From: Spirochaetota bacterium
GTDB lineage: Bacteria; Spirochaetota; Leptospiria; Turneriellales; Turneriellaceae
Direction: 5' to 3'
Length of the DNA: 15,021 nucleotides
Assembly: GCA_029561505.1 (NCBI GenBank)
Contig: JAKQXK010000248.1
Coordinates: forward strand, 1 to 15,021
The translations under genes and the position numbers were made by a program. The notes under the pieces are model-generated. The model was given only the letters and a program-made list of their open reading frames with translations. It made no database searches and had not been told where the DNA came from. Every line of letters starts with the position of its first letter. The stretch's first letter is position 1. Positions 1 to 6,955 of the stretch are shown piece by piece.

Positions 1-1
1 C

Positions 2-364
2 GGAAAGGATTACCAGATTCGCCCGCTGTACATTAATCGGGTATTGCATGCTGCGGCAACGCAGCGGGCTTTGCATACCGGCGAGTCATTGTCTCGTATG
101 CTGGACGTCGCCGTGCGCGTTTATGCGAGGCGGCTGCTCGAATCGGTGTTGAGCAGCCATGGGCAGGTGGATCGCCTTATCCGAGAGATCTGGTACAAAA
201 AATATGCATGCAGACGCCTTCGGGATGCCTATTTTATTAGCTACGAGGGCGAAACGCTAGAGAATCGCGGCTTAACACTGTCTTGGATGTCCAAGGCTCA
301 TCTTATACCCAAGAAAGGACTACACGCTGACGAAATCCTCGCCCGAATGCGCGACAGCGCCTGA
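2..364 (+). CDS. 3' end of an unrecognised protein with a ribbon-helix-helix-like segment (5' truncated)
   Basis: The frame is open from the window edge (first whole codon at base 2) to a TGA at 362-364, giving 120 residues with the true start outside the window. The first ~50 visible residues follow the ribbon-helix-helix layout: a short polar strand (DYQIRPLYI), a helix ending in a G (…ALHTG), then SLSRMLDVAVRVYARRLLESVL, which resembles the S-x-S-x-hydrophobic second helix of CopG/Arc-type DNA-binding domains. The remainder is basic and aromatic (RLIREIWYKKYACRRLRDAY) and was not recognised. An internal TTG at 44 is an unlikely start because the RHH-like strand lies before it. It could be a DNA-binding regulator, or one of the paralogous small unknown proteins common in Leptospiraceae; the domain call is by eye only. 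trpE begins 21 bases after its stop, so the two may be co-transcribed. Confidence 0.55.
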   Translation, partial: GKDYQIRPLYINRVLHAAATQRALHTGESLSRMLDVAVRVYARRLLESVLSSHGQVDRLIREIWYKKYACRRLRDAYFISYEGETLENRGLTLSWMSKAHLIPKKGLHADEILARMRDSA

Positions 365-385
365 CGGCCGCCCAAGAAGTCACGA

Positions 386-1801
386 ATGAAATCGATTTTC
401 GGCCTGACTCATGCCGAAAGGCTGCCACGAATGCAGATACCGCGACTGCCTGCAAAACCTACATATGTGGATTTCCAGACGAATCTGGATTTCTTTGAAC
501 TCTTTCGGCGGCTCGAACAGAATTTTCAAACCTGCTTTCTGCTTGAATCTTTGGGCGAGCAGAGTTATGATTCACGCTACTCGGTCATCGGTTTTGAACC
601 CGAGTATTACTTCACATCGCGGGCAAACTCATTGAGTATCTATGCCCATGGTAAAAAGACCGTTGTCCCTACGGAAAATCCGTATGCCTACCTGCGTGAA
701 ATATTGCCGCGTGAAGTTTTAAGTCGCAGTTATGCCGGTGGTTTGGTTGGTTATCTGGGTTATGATGCGGCAAACTACTTCGAGCCGACCTTCAGCCTCA
801 GGCAACACGCAGAATTTCCTGCTATGCAATTCGGTCTCTTTACCGACGGCCTGGTCTACGACAAGCTGACTGGGCACATTACTTATTTTTACTTTCTGAA
901 CAACCGGCTTGAGAATCTGAAGTCTGCAGCAACGAAAACGCGCGCAAAGCTTTCAACGAAGGTGCAAGCGCTCGGCCAATCGAAGACACCGGCGCAGCAT
1001 GCAGAGATGGTAGCCGCGGCGAAACATGAGATTATCGAAGGCAATACCTTTCAGGTTCAGATTGGGCTCTCAGAAAATTATCAGGTAGAAGGCGACTGGC
1101 TTGATATTTACGGCAGTCTGCGGCAGATTAACCCATCGCCCCACATGTTCTACCTGAAGTTCACCCAAGAAGGCAAAGCTTATCGGCTATTGGGTGCAAG
1201 CCCCGAGCTGCTCTATCGCCAACGCCAGGGCGAAATGGAATCGTTTCCACTGGCGGGTACGACGCGCCGGGGAAAAACTCCCGAAGAAGACCAGCAGCTC
1301 GTGCGCGCACTGTTGTCTGACCCTAAAGAAATCGCCGAACACAACATGCTCGTCGATCTGCACCGTAACGACTTGGGCAGGGTGGCGCGCTTCGGCTCGG
1401 TTAAAGTCAGGCGGATCTTCGACATCAAGAAATTTTCGCACGTACAGCACATCTCGAGTGAGGTTGTGGGCCTCATCGACCCCCGCGAAGATATGTTCTC
1501 GGCACTCGCCGCTTCGTTTCCCGCGGGTACGCTTTCAGGTGCACCCAAAATTGAATCGATGAAAATTATCGACCGCATCGAAAATGAGGCACGCGGCCCC
1601 TACGGCGGCGCAGTGGGTCATTTTGGCTTTAACGGCGATTGCACTTTTGCTATTCCCATTCGCACAATTTTTGCTGTCGACGACAAGGCATTTATTCGTG
1701 CTTCGGGCGGAGTCGTTTACGACTCAACGGCAGAAAATGAATACGCCGAGATTCAGAACAAGCTGGCGGCGACAAAAAAAGCTCTGGCTGAATACCTATG
1801 A
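386..1801 (+). CDS. trpE: anthranilate synthase component I (TrpE)
   Basis: Chorismate-binding enzyme that makes anthranilate from chorismate, using ammonia delivered by TrpG; first step of tryptophan synthesis, cytoplasmic. The 471 residues show the family signatures: GASPE (270-274), PLAGT (288-292), EHNMLVDLHRNDLGRV (318-333), HISSEVVG (355-362), FPAGTLSGAPKIESMKIID (378-396), GPYGGAVGHFGFNGD (404-418) and a C-terminal EYAEIQNK. Ala in PLAGT, where PabB enzymes often have Lys, favours anthranilate over aminodeoxychorismate synthase. LLES (52-55) and INPSP (248-252) match the tryptophan-binding allosteric site, so feedback inhibition by Trp is likely. Start choice: ATG 386 gives the full frame but has a weak ribosome site. 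ATG 431 (residue 16) has AAAGG nine bases upstream and is a real alternative (456 aa). No leader peptide or attenuator fits in the 21-base upstream gap. Confidence 0.95.
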   Translation: MKSIFGLTHAERLPRMQIPRLPAKPTYVDFQTNLDFFELFRRLEQNFQTCFLLESLGEQSYDSRYSVIGFEPEYYFTSRANSLSIYAHGKKTVVPTENPYAYLREILPREVLSRSYAGGLVGYLGYDAANYFEPTFSLRQHAEFPAMQFGLFTDGLVYDKLTGHITYFYFLNNRLENLKSAATKTRAKLSTKVQALGQSKTPAQHAEMVAAAKHEIIEGNTFQVQIGLSENYQVEGDWLDIYGSLRQINPSPHMFYLKFTQEGKAYRLLGASPELLYRQRQGEMESFPLAGTTRRGKTPEEDQQLVRALLSDPKEIAEHNMLVDLHRNDLGRVARFGSVKVRRIFDIKKFSHVQHISSEVVGLIDPREDMFSALAASFPAGTLSGAPKIESMKIIDRIENEARGPYGGAVGHFGFNGDCTFAIPIRTIFAVDDKAFIRASGGVVYDSTAENEYAEIQNKLAATKKALAEYL

Positions 1802-1807
1802 TTATGC

Positions 1808-1813
1808 AGGGTG
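1808..1813 (+). promoter_or_regulatory. ribosome binding site of trpG
   Basis: AGGGTG lies four bases before the trpG ATG and within the 16-base trpE-trpG gap. It is one of the few recognisable Shine-Dalgarno sequences in the window and supports the ATG at 1818. Confidence 0.55.
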
Positions 1814-1817
1814 AACA

Positions 1818-2417
1818 ATGAAAGTTTTGATCGTCGACAACTACGATTCATTTACGTATAACCTGTTTCAATACGTGGGTGAGATTCTGGGCAGCAGCGA
1901 TAAGCCTTTCAAGGTCGACGTGGTGCGTAACGATGAGAAATCCTACTCTGATCTGCAGAGCGATACTTACGATCGTATCATCATTTCGCCTGGGCCGGGC
2001 AACCCTTCAGATGAAAAATATTTTGGCGTGTGTTCGCAGATATTGCTGAACCCGGGAAAAAACCAGCGTATACTTGGCGTGTGCCTGGGTATGCAGGGCA
2101 TCGCTCATGTTTATGGCGGGCGAGTCGTAAAAGCCAGAGTACCTATGCACGGCAAGACGTCACCGATCAGCCATGATGCTCTTGGGGTATTTCAGAATCT
2201 GCCGCAGGGCATCGAAGTCATGCGCTACCATAGTCTCATCGCAGAAGAATCATCTTTGCCCCAGGTCTTGACGGTAACGGCGCGCACCACAACCGACGGA
2301 GAAATTATGGGTCTGCGGCACAAAACATTGCCGGTCGAGGGCATTCAATTTCACCCCGAATCGTTTGCGACCGAAGGCGGCTATAAGATGCTGCAGAGTT
2401 TTTTACTGGCTGTCTGA
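1818..2417 (+). CDS. trpG: anthranilate synthase component II, glutamine amidotransferase (TrpG)
   Basis: Class I glutamine amidotransferase subunit that hydrolyses glutamine and passes ammonia to TrpE. The 199 residues carry VDNYDSFTYNL (6-16), SPGPGNP (57-63), the nucleophile motif GVCLGMQ with Cys89, MHGKTS (110-115), and HPES holding His179 and Glu181, so the catalytic triad is complete. Length is normal for a stand-alone TrpG. It begins 16 bases after the trpE stop and is preceded by AGGGTG at 1808-1813, a reasonable ribosome site, so trpE and trpG form one operon. PabA is nearly identical in sequence and the protein may serve both pathways; the trpE neighbour decides the name. Its last 15 bases overlap the end of uvrB on the other strand. 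Confidence 0.95.
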   Translation: MKVLIVDNYDSFTYNLFQYVGEILGSSDKPFKVDVVRNDEKSYSDLQSDTYDRIIISPGPGNPSDEKYFGVCSQILLNPGKNQRILGVCLGMQGIAHVYGGRVVKARVPMHGKTSPISHDALGVFQNLPQGIEVMRYHSLIAEESSLPQVLTVTARTTTDGEIMGLRHKTLPVEGIQFHPESFATEGGYKMLQSFLLAV

Positions 2418-4397
2418 CGCGGCTGCGTCGGTTTCTGATTTAATCATATCTCTGAGTTCAGCCGCTCGCTCAAAATTGAGTTGTTTGGCCGCGTCAAACA
2501 TTGCCTTTTCAATTGCCTTTTTCCAGGCATCGGCCGATTTAAACTTCTTGCGCGAAAATTCGTGCAGATTTTCTTCAACGCGTTTCCAATGGTCAGCGTC
2601 GATCGCCTTTTCGCGTTCTACGAAGTCTCTGATTTCTTTTTTGATCGTTTGAGGAGTTATACCGTGCTTCTGGTTGTGCTCGAATTGAATCGTTCGCCGA
2701 CGCTCAGTTTCTGAAATCGCACTCTTCATCGAGTCAGTCATATTGTCAGCGTATAGAATGACTGTGCCGTTAACGTTTCGCGCAGCGCGCCCCATAGTTT
2801 GAATGAGCGATCTGTGCGACCGTAAGAATCCTTCTTTGTCGGCGTCGAGAATTGCCACCAGCGAAACTTCAGGCAGGTCAAGGCCTTCGCGCAACAGGTT
2901 GATGCCAACCAGCACGTCGAAAACGCCCTTGCGCAGGTCGCGCAGAATTTCAAGCCGTTCGAGTGAGTCGATATCTGAGTGCAGATAACGTACACGAATT
3001 GACGCCTTTACGAGGTAGTCAGTGAGTTCTTCTGCCATTTTTTTCGTCAACGTCGTGACGAGAACGCGCTCATTGACACGCGTACGCTTTTCAATTTCAA
3101 GAATCAGGTGGTCTATCTGCCCTTCGCTGCCGTGTATCTGCACAACCGGGTCAAGTAACCCGGTTGGGCGAATAATCTGCTCGACATGCGCATCGCTGCG
3201 GTTCAGCTCATAATCAGCGGGTGTCGCCGATACATAGAGCACGTTTTGTGCGAGCGTTTCGAATTCTTCAAATTTCAGCGGACGGTTGTCGAGCGCGCAA
3301 GGCAGGCGAAAGCCAAAATCAACGAGCGTTTGTTTGCGCGTTCTGTCGCCTGCAAACATGGCCCCGATCTGGGGTACCGTCACGTGGCTCTCGTCGATAA
3401 TCACGAGCATATCAGGCGGAAAATAATCGATCAGACATTCGGGCCGTGAGCCCGGCGCCCGGCCCACCAGAATGCGCGAATAGTTTTCGATCCCGCTGCA
3501 ATAGCCCATTTCACGCAGCATCTCCATATCATAGGTTGTGCGTTGGCGCAGGCGTTCAGCTTCGAGTGGCTTATTCAGTCTCTTGAAGTTCTCAAGCTGC
3601 TCTTCAAGTTCACGTTTCATTTCTTCGACAGCAGATTCGAGAGTTGCCGGTGAAGTGATGAAGTGTTTGGCCGGGTAGACCGCTATGCGGCGCAGATTCT
3701 CTTTTTTCTTGCCGGTAGTTATATCAAACTTGTTTATCGATTCGATTTCGCTGCCGAAGAATTCAATGCGATATGGGTCATTCGCATAAGCAGGAAAAAC
3801 ATCAATGACGTCACCACGCACTCTGAATCGCCCCTGCGACAATTCTGTGTCGTTGCGCGTGTATTGCATGCGCATCAGGCGCGACATAATTTCGTCACGG
3901 CTGGCTTTGACCGCTGTGTCGATCATGAGCACCGAGTCTTTATACGTTTCAGGCGAGCCGAGACCATAGATGCAGCTAACCGAGGCGACAATAATCACGT
4001 CGTTTCTTTCAATGAGCGACGCAGTGGCCCTGAGGCGCAGGCGGTCTATTTCGTCGTTGATAGACGATTCTTTTTCTATGTACGTGTCCGTTACGGGTAC
4101 ATACGCTTCGGGTTGGTAATAGTCATAATAGCTGATAAAGTACTCAACGGCATTTTCGGGAAAAAATTCACTGAACTCGCGGTAGAGCTGCGCCGCCAGA
4201 GACTTGTTATGCGTTATCACTAGCGTCGGCCTTTGCAGCTTTTCGACGACGGCAGCCATCGTCATGGTTTTTCCCGAACCGGTGACGCCGATGAGCATTG
4301 CTTTTGCGTCTTTTGGCGTCAGCGCTTCTGTCAGTTCGGCGATTGCCGTTGGCTGGTCACCGGCCGGCGAGTAGGGGGCGTGCAGTTTGAATTTCAT
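2403..4397 (-). CDS. uvrB: excinuclease ABC subunit B (UvrB)
   Basis: DNA helicase-like damage-verification subunit of nucleotide excision repair; works with UvrA, UvrC and UvrD. All expected parts are present in 664 residues: Walker A GVTGSGKT (37-44), the beta-hairpin region YYDYYQPEAYVP (90-101), SSINDEIDRLRLRAT (111-125), Walker B DESH (335-338), SATP (390-393), LREGLDLPEVSLVAILDADKEGFL (502-525), motif VI QTMGRAARN (533-541), and a C-terminal UVR domain (about 624-656) that would bind UvrC. Length is typical. The ATG directly abuts the TAA of the upstream FtsL-like gene (TAA|ATG), with no clear Shine-Dalgarno, so translation probably depends on coupling. It is last of five tightly packed genes. 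Its 3' end overlaps the convergent trpG by 15 bases, leaving no room for a terminator between them. Confidence 0.98.
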   Translation of the reverse strand: MKFKLHAPYSPAGDQPTAIAELTEALTPKDAKAMLIGVTGSGKTMTMAAVVEKLQRPTLVITHNKSLAAQLYREFSEFFPENAVEYFISYYDYYQPEAYVPVTDTYIEKESSINDEIDRLRLRATASLIERNDVIIVASVSCIYGLGSPETYKDSVLMIDTAVKASRDEIMSRLMRMQYTRNDTELSQGRFRVRGDVIDVFPAYANDPYRIEFFGSEIESINKFDITTGKKKENLRRIAVYPAKHFITSPATLESAVEEMKRELEEQLENFKRLNKPLEAERLRQRTTYDMEMLREMGYCSGIENYSRILVGRAPGSRPECLIDYFPPDMLVIIDESHVTVPQIGAMFAGDRTRKQTLVDFGFRLPCALDNRPLKFEEFETLAQNVLYVSATPADYELNRSDAHVEQIIRPTGLLDPVVQIHGSEGQIDHLILEIEKRTRVNERVLVTTLTKKMAEELTDYLVKASIRVRYLHSDIDSLERLEILRDLRKGVFDVLVGINLLREGLDLPEVSLVAILDADKEGFLRSHRSLIQTMGRAARNVNGTVILYADNMTDSMKSAISETERRRTIQFEHNQKHGITPQTIKKEIRDFVEREKAIDADHWKRVEENLHEFSRKKFKSADAWKKAIEKAMFDAAKQLNFERAAELRDMIKSETDAAASDSQ

Positions 4398-4748
4398 TTA
4401 TCGGTTTTGTGTCGTTTCTGCATCCGCATCGGGTTTCGCATCAAATTGTGGCAGAACGTAGGTGCTGATTTTCTGGCTCACTTCGACGGGAAGAAAACCG
4501 TATTTTTCGCGAAAGAGTTTTTCCATTCTGTCTGCCGACGAATGCCTTGCGACCTGAAGGCGCAGCTCTTCAGTTTCGATGTAAGCGGCTTTACGATCTT
4601 TCTTCAATCTCTCAATTTCATACGTGACTATGGCCATGCGAATGTTGCGGTAAAGAAACGCAAAGACGATGCCGCCTATCAGAATAATGATCACCGAAAG
4701 TGCAATGAGGTTCTTAAGATCTTCGTATTTTTCGCGAGGCCTTAACAT
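4398..4748 (-). CDS. FtsL/DivIC-like septum formation initiator protein
   Basis: Small bitopic inner-membrane protein, 116 residues. It has a short basic cytoplasmic start, one membrane helix (about 14-33, LIALSVIIILIGGIVFAFLY), a charged heptad-like coiled coil (about 40-70, including EIERLKKDRKAAYIETEELRLQ), then RMEKLFREKYGFLPVEVSQK and a polar tail. This is the layout of FtsL and DivIC/FtsB proteins, which join FtsQ/DivIB to activate septal wall synthesis. These families are weakly conserved, so which one it is cannot be said from sequence alone. It lies 2 bases after the stop of the beta-barrel gene and its TAA abuts the uvrB ATG. Finding it beside uvrB rather than in a dcw cluster (ftsI, mra genes) is unusual. 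Confidence 0.75.
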   Translation of the reverse strand: MLRPREKYEDLKNLIALSVIIILIGGIVFAFLYRNIRMAIVTYEIERLKKDRKAAYIETEELRLQVARHSSADRMEKLFREKYGFLPVEVSQKISTYVLPQFDAKPDADAETTQNR

Positions 4749-4750
4749 TT

Positions 4751-5503
4751 TTATTTGTGTGCACCAGCCGTAAGCGGATAAGCCGCCGCAAGACTGAACG
4801 CGGTCGCAGTGAATATCTGAGATTTGTCGAACAGGGAATTTGTATTCAGCTGCAAGGCCAATGCGATCGGCCCCAGATGTTTCTCGGCTGCAAGCACTGC
4901 GCCACCTACCACATTCGTGTAGCCTGATTCAAAGGTATATCCCTTTAAATTGACCTGCGCGAGGCCAACAGTCGGGGTCAGGTAGAAAGTTACCCCGTAG
5001 GGTGACCATTTGTAGATCAGCAGTTTGGGGCCAATCTGCAGGTCTATAGTTTGTATGTAGCGCGGCGAATTTTGAAAGCGGCTGAAGGTGACATTCGCCG
5101 TGATTGCGCAAATGCGCCAAAACGGTTCACGGAAAAGCAGCCAGTCAGTGCCGACACCGGCCCGGTAACCCTGCCCAAATATTGACGCAACCTGCCCTGC
5201 ATTAAAGAATGCGTAACCCGCAAAGGCATGCAGTGCGAAATTTGCCTGTAACAGCTGAGAGGGCTTTTTCGTGATTTGCGGTTGTACGGCTGAGAGAGCG
5301 GGTTGACGTGCAAGGTTGGCCTTCTGAATTTTTATGGGCGTTGGCACGTAGCTTAGACGCACGAGGTATTCTGTCGCAGATTCACTGACGATTTCAGCGC
5401 CGAGAACATTCTGGCCATTTTTCTGATAGAAGTCGTAATGCGCCGATTCAGCTGCGGCGAGCGTCGCACTCAAGAAGAGGCCTGCCAACAGGTGTCGCGT
5501 CAT
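4751..5503 (-). CDS. secreted protein: small-barrel N-terminal module plus probable outer-membrane beta-barrel
   Basis: Unnamed 250-residue exported protein. The signal peptide is MTRHLLAGLFLSATLAAA, with probable cleavage after about residue 18. Residues 23-66 (KNGQNVLGAEIV … PIKIQKANLAR) look like a short five-strand SH3/Sm-type barrel. From about 87 to the end, alternating polar and hydrophobic strands rich in Gly, Tyr and Phe suggest an eight-strand-type outer-membrane barrel (OmpA/OmpW-like). The C-terminus (…GAHK) lacks the final aromatic residue usual in proteobacterial porins, so the location is inferred. The ATG overlaps the upstream TGA by four bases (ATGA, 5500-5503), indicating translational coupling. 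The small module resembles one at the C-terminus of the upstream TPR protein. No family was recognised. Confidence 0.65.
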   Translation of the reverse strand: MTRHLLAGLFLSATLAAAESAHYDFYQKNGQNVLGAEIVSESATEYLVRLSYVPTPIKIQKANLARQPALSAVQPQITKKPSQLLQANFALHAFAGYAFFNAGQVASIFGQGYRAGVGTDWLLFREPFWRICAITANVTFSRFQNSPRYIQTIDLQIGPKLLIYKWSPYGVTFYLTPTVGLAQVNLKGYTFESGYTNVVGGAVLAAEKHLGPIALALQLNTNSLFDKSQIFTATAFSLAAAYPLTAGAHK

Positions 5504-6954
5504 TTAAGGGCTTTTTTGGCCGCTACCTTCTCGCGTTTTGCGACGTTTGACTTCTGCAGCTCGAGATTGCCGAGAACCGAATACAGAAATACTGTTTCAT
5601 CGGTTTCTTTAAACACGACGCCGTAGAAAACGTTGCCGTCGGCCATGGTCAGTTTGTCGATTTTCTCTTCTTGTTTTTTTATCAGATCTTCTTTTTTGGC
5701 AGAATCAAGCGCCGCCGCCTTCTGCGCCACCCTCTCGCTCCGCAGATTGGGAGCAGCCGGCTTTACAGCGGGCTGCGCAGTAACTGCCGCCGCGGGTGGT
5801 TCTGGCGTTTTGACCGGCAAAGGGGGCTGTTCGGGCAATACGAGCTTTTGTGTCGCGGTAAGCTCATCAGCTTCGGCTGCTTCAAGTTTTTTTGCTTCGG
5901 CCTGCAATTGGGTTGCGGATTTCTCAAGTTTGGCAAATACGTTGATGAATTCTTTGTCTTTGACCACAGTTTCTGAATTCTTTTTCGATTCTTCTTTCAG
6001 ACTCTCATCGTTGCCTAGAAAAGTGCCCAGCAGGTACATGCGCCTGTTTGCGTTGAGCGCAAACTGGCTCTCTGACGAAGTCTGCACGAGATTGCGGTAG
6101 ATTTTTACCGCCTCTTGGGTATTGCCTGTCTCTTCAAGCGCACGCGCCCTTAGGAATTTTATTCGCTCAGACTGCCTTGATTGGTCAACCAGGGCAAAAT
6201 TTTCGAGGGCCTTCATATAGGCCGCTGCCTCATAGTACAATTCACCCCTGCGCGCGGGGTCTTGTACCGACTCTATCTGTTTGATCTTGCGATTGAGTTC
6301 GGTCAGAAAGGTCACGAGTCTCGCTGCGATCGGCGCGTTGCGAGAAGCGGTGTCGGCGGCGACCCTATGAAAATCGGCGAGCGCTTCTTCGTTGTGACCT
6401 ATCATTGAATGGCAGAAGCCGCGATGCAAAAGCGCAAAATCGCTCTGTTCGCGGGTAACCTTGAATTCGCTGAGGTAGACATCATAGCCGCGAATCGCCT
6501 TGCCATATTCACGAAACGACTCGAACTGAAAGGCGAGATCGAGCACCCGCTCATCTTCAGGTGTTTTGCCAATTCTGAGGCGCGGTAAGCCGATGACAAA
6601 ATTGAAAGCGTTCAAAAAAGGTAAAGCTGCCCTATCGATAAGTGTCGCCTGTTTGCCATCGCTCTGTGTCTGGCGAATTGCAATCAGTGCGCTTTCGGCC
6701 TCTTGCCGGTAGGCATTGATATTTTCGCGACTGCCGCTGAATGCCCGCTGGTTGATGAGCGCGAGCCGCGACAGCAGCGAAGCATTGCGCAGATCATCGT
6801 CTTTTTCGTTAGAAGCCTGCAGGTTGTCGCGCAGCTCAAACATTCTCAGGCGTGTCACTGTAGTCAAGAGTGTGGTCGCAACAACCACGCCAGCCACGGC
6901 GAGCGCGACAGCCGAGCCCAGGCCAGAATGTCTTGCGCGCAAGATCAACTGCAT
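5500..6954 (-). CDS. membrane-anchored TPR protein with Pro-rich linker and C-terminal small-barrel module
   Basis: Unnamed 484-residue protein. A membrane helix at about 13-33 (SAVALAVAGVVVATTLLTTV) follows a basic start, so the body is probably periplasmic. TPR-like helical pairs occur at about 136-165 (FESFREYGKAIRGYDVYL), 173-202 (HRGFCHSMIGHNEEALADF) and 264-300 (RARALEETGNTQEAVKIY). A charged coiled coil follows at about 335-365, then a Pro/Ala-rich stretch (372-402), another basic helix, and a final module (435-474, MADGNVFYGVV…NLELQKSNVAKR) of likely beta structure. TPRs mediate protein binding; the partner is unknown. It starts one base after the phosphatase stop and overlaps the next gene by four bases, so it belongs to the same operon. 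It could act as an adaptor between the phosphatase and the envelope protein, but this is inference. Confidence 0.7.
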   Translation of the reverse strand: MQLILRARHSGLGSAVALAVAGVVVATTLLTTVTRLRMFELRDNLQASNEKDDDLRNASLLSRLALINQRAFSGSRENINAYRQEAESALIAIRQTQSDGKQATLIDRAALPFLNAFNFVIGLPRLRIGKTPEDERVLDLAFQFESFREYGKAIRGYDVYLSEFKVTREQSDFALLHRGFCHSMIGHNEEALADFHRVAADTASRNAPIAARLVTFLTELNRKIKQIESVQDPARRGELYYEAAAYMKALENFALVDQSRQSERIKFLRARALEETGNTQEAVKIYRNLVQTSSESQFALNANRRMYLLGTFLGNDESLKEESKKNSETVVKDKEFINVFAKLEKSATQLQAEAKKLEAAEADELTATQKLVLPEQPPLPVKTPEPPAAAVTAQPAVKPAAPNLRSERVAQKAAALDSAKKEDLIKKQEEKIDKLTMADGNVFYGVVFKETDETVFLYSVLGNLELQKSNVAKREKVAAKKALK

Positions 6955-6955
6955 G

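Noticed and set aside
1187..1578. Overlapping + and - ORFs of 87-122 residues inside trpE
   Set aside because: They lie over the most conserved chorismate-binding motifs of trpE and are shadows of its codon bias.
3663..4223. A 186-residue + strand ORF inside uvrB
   Set aside because: It is the antisense shadow of a highly conserved part of UvrB.
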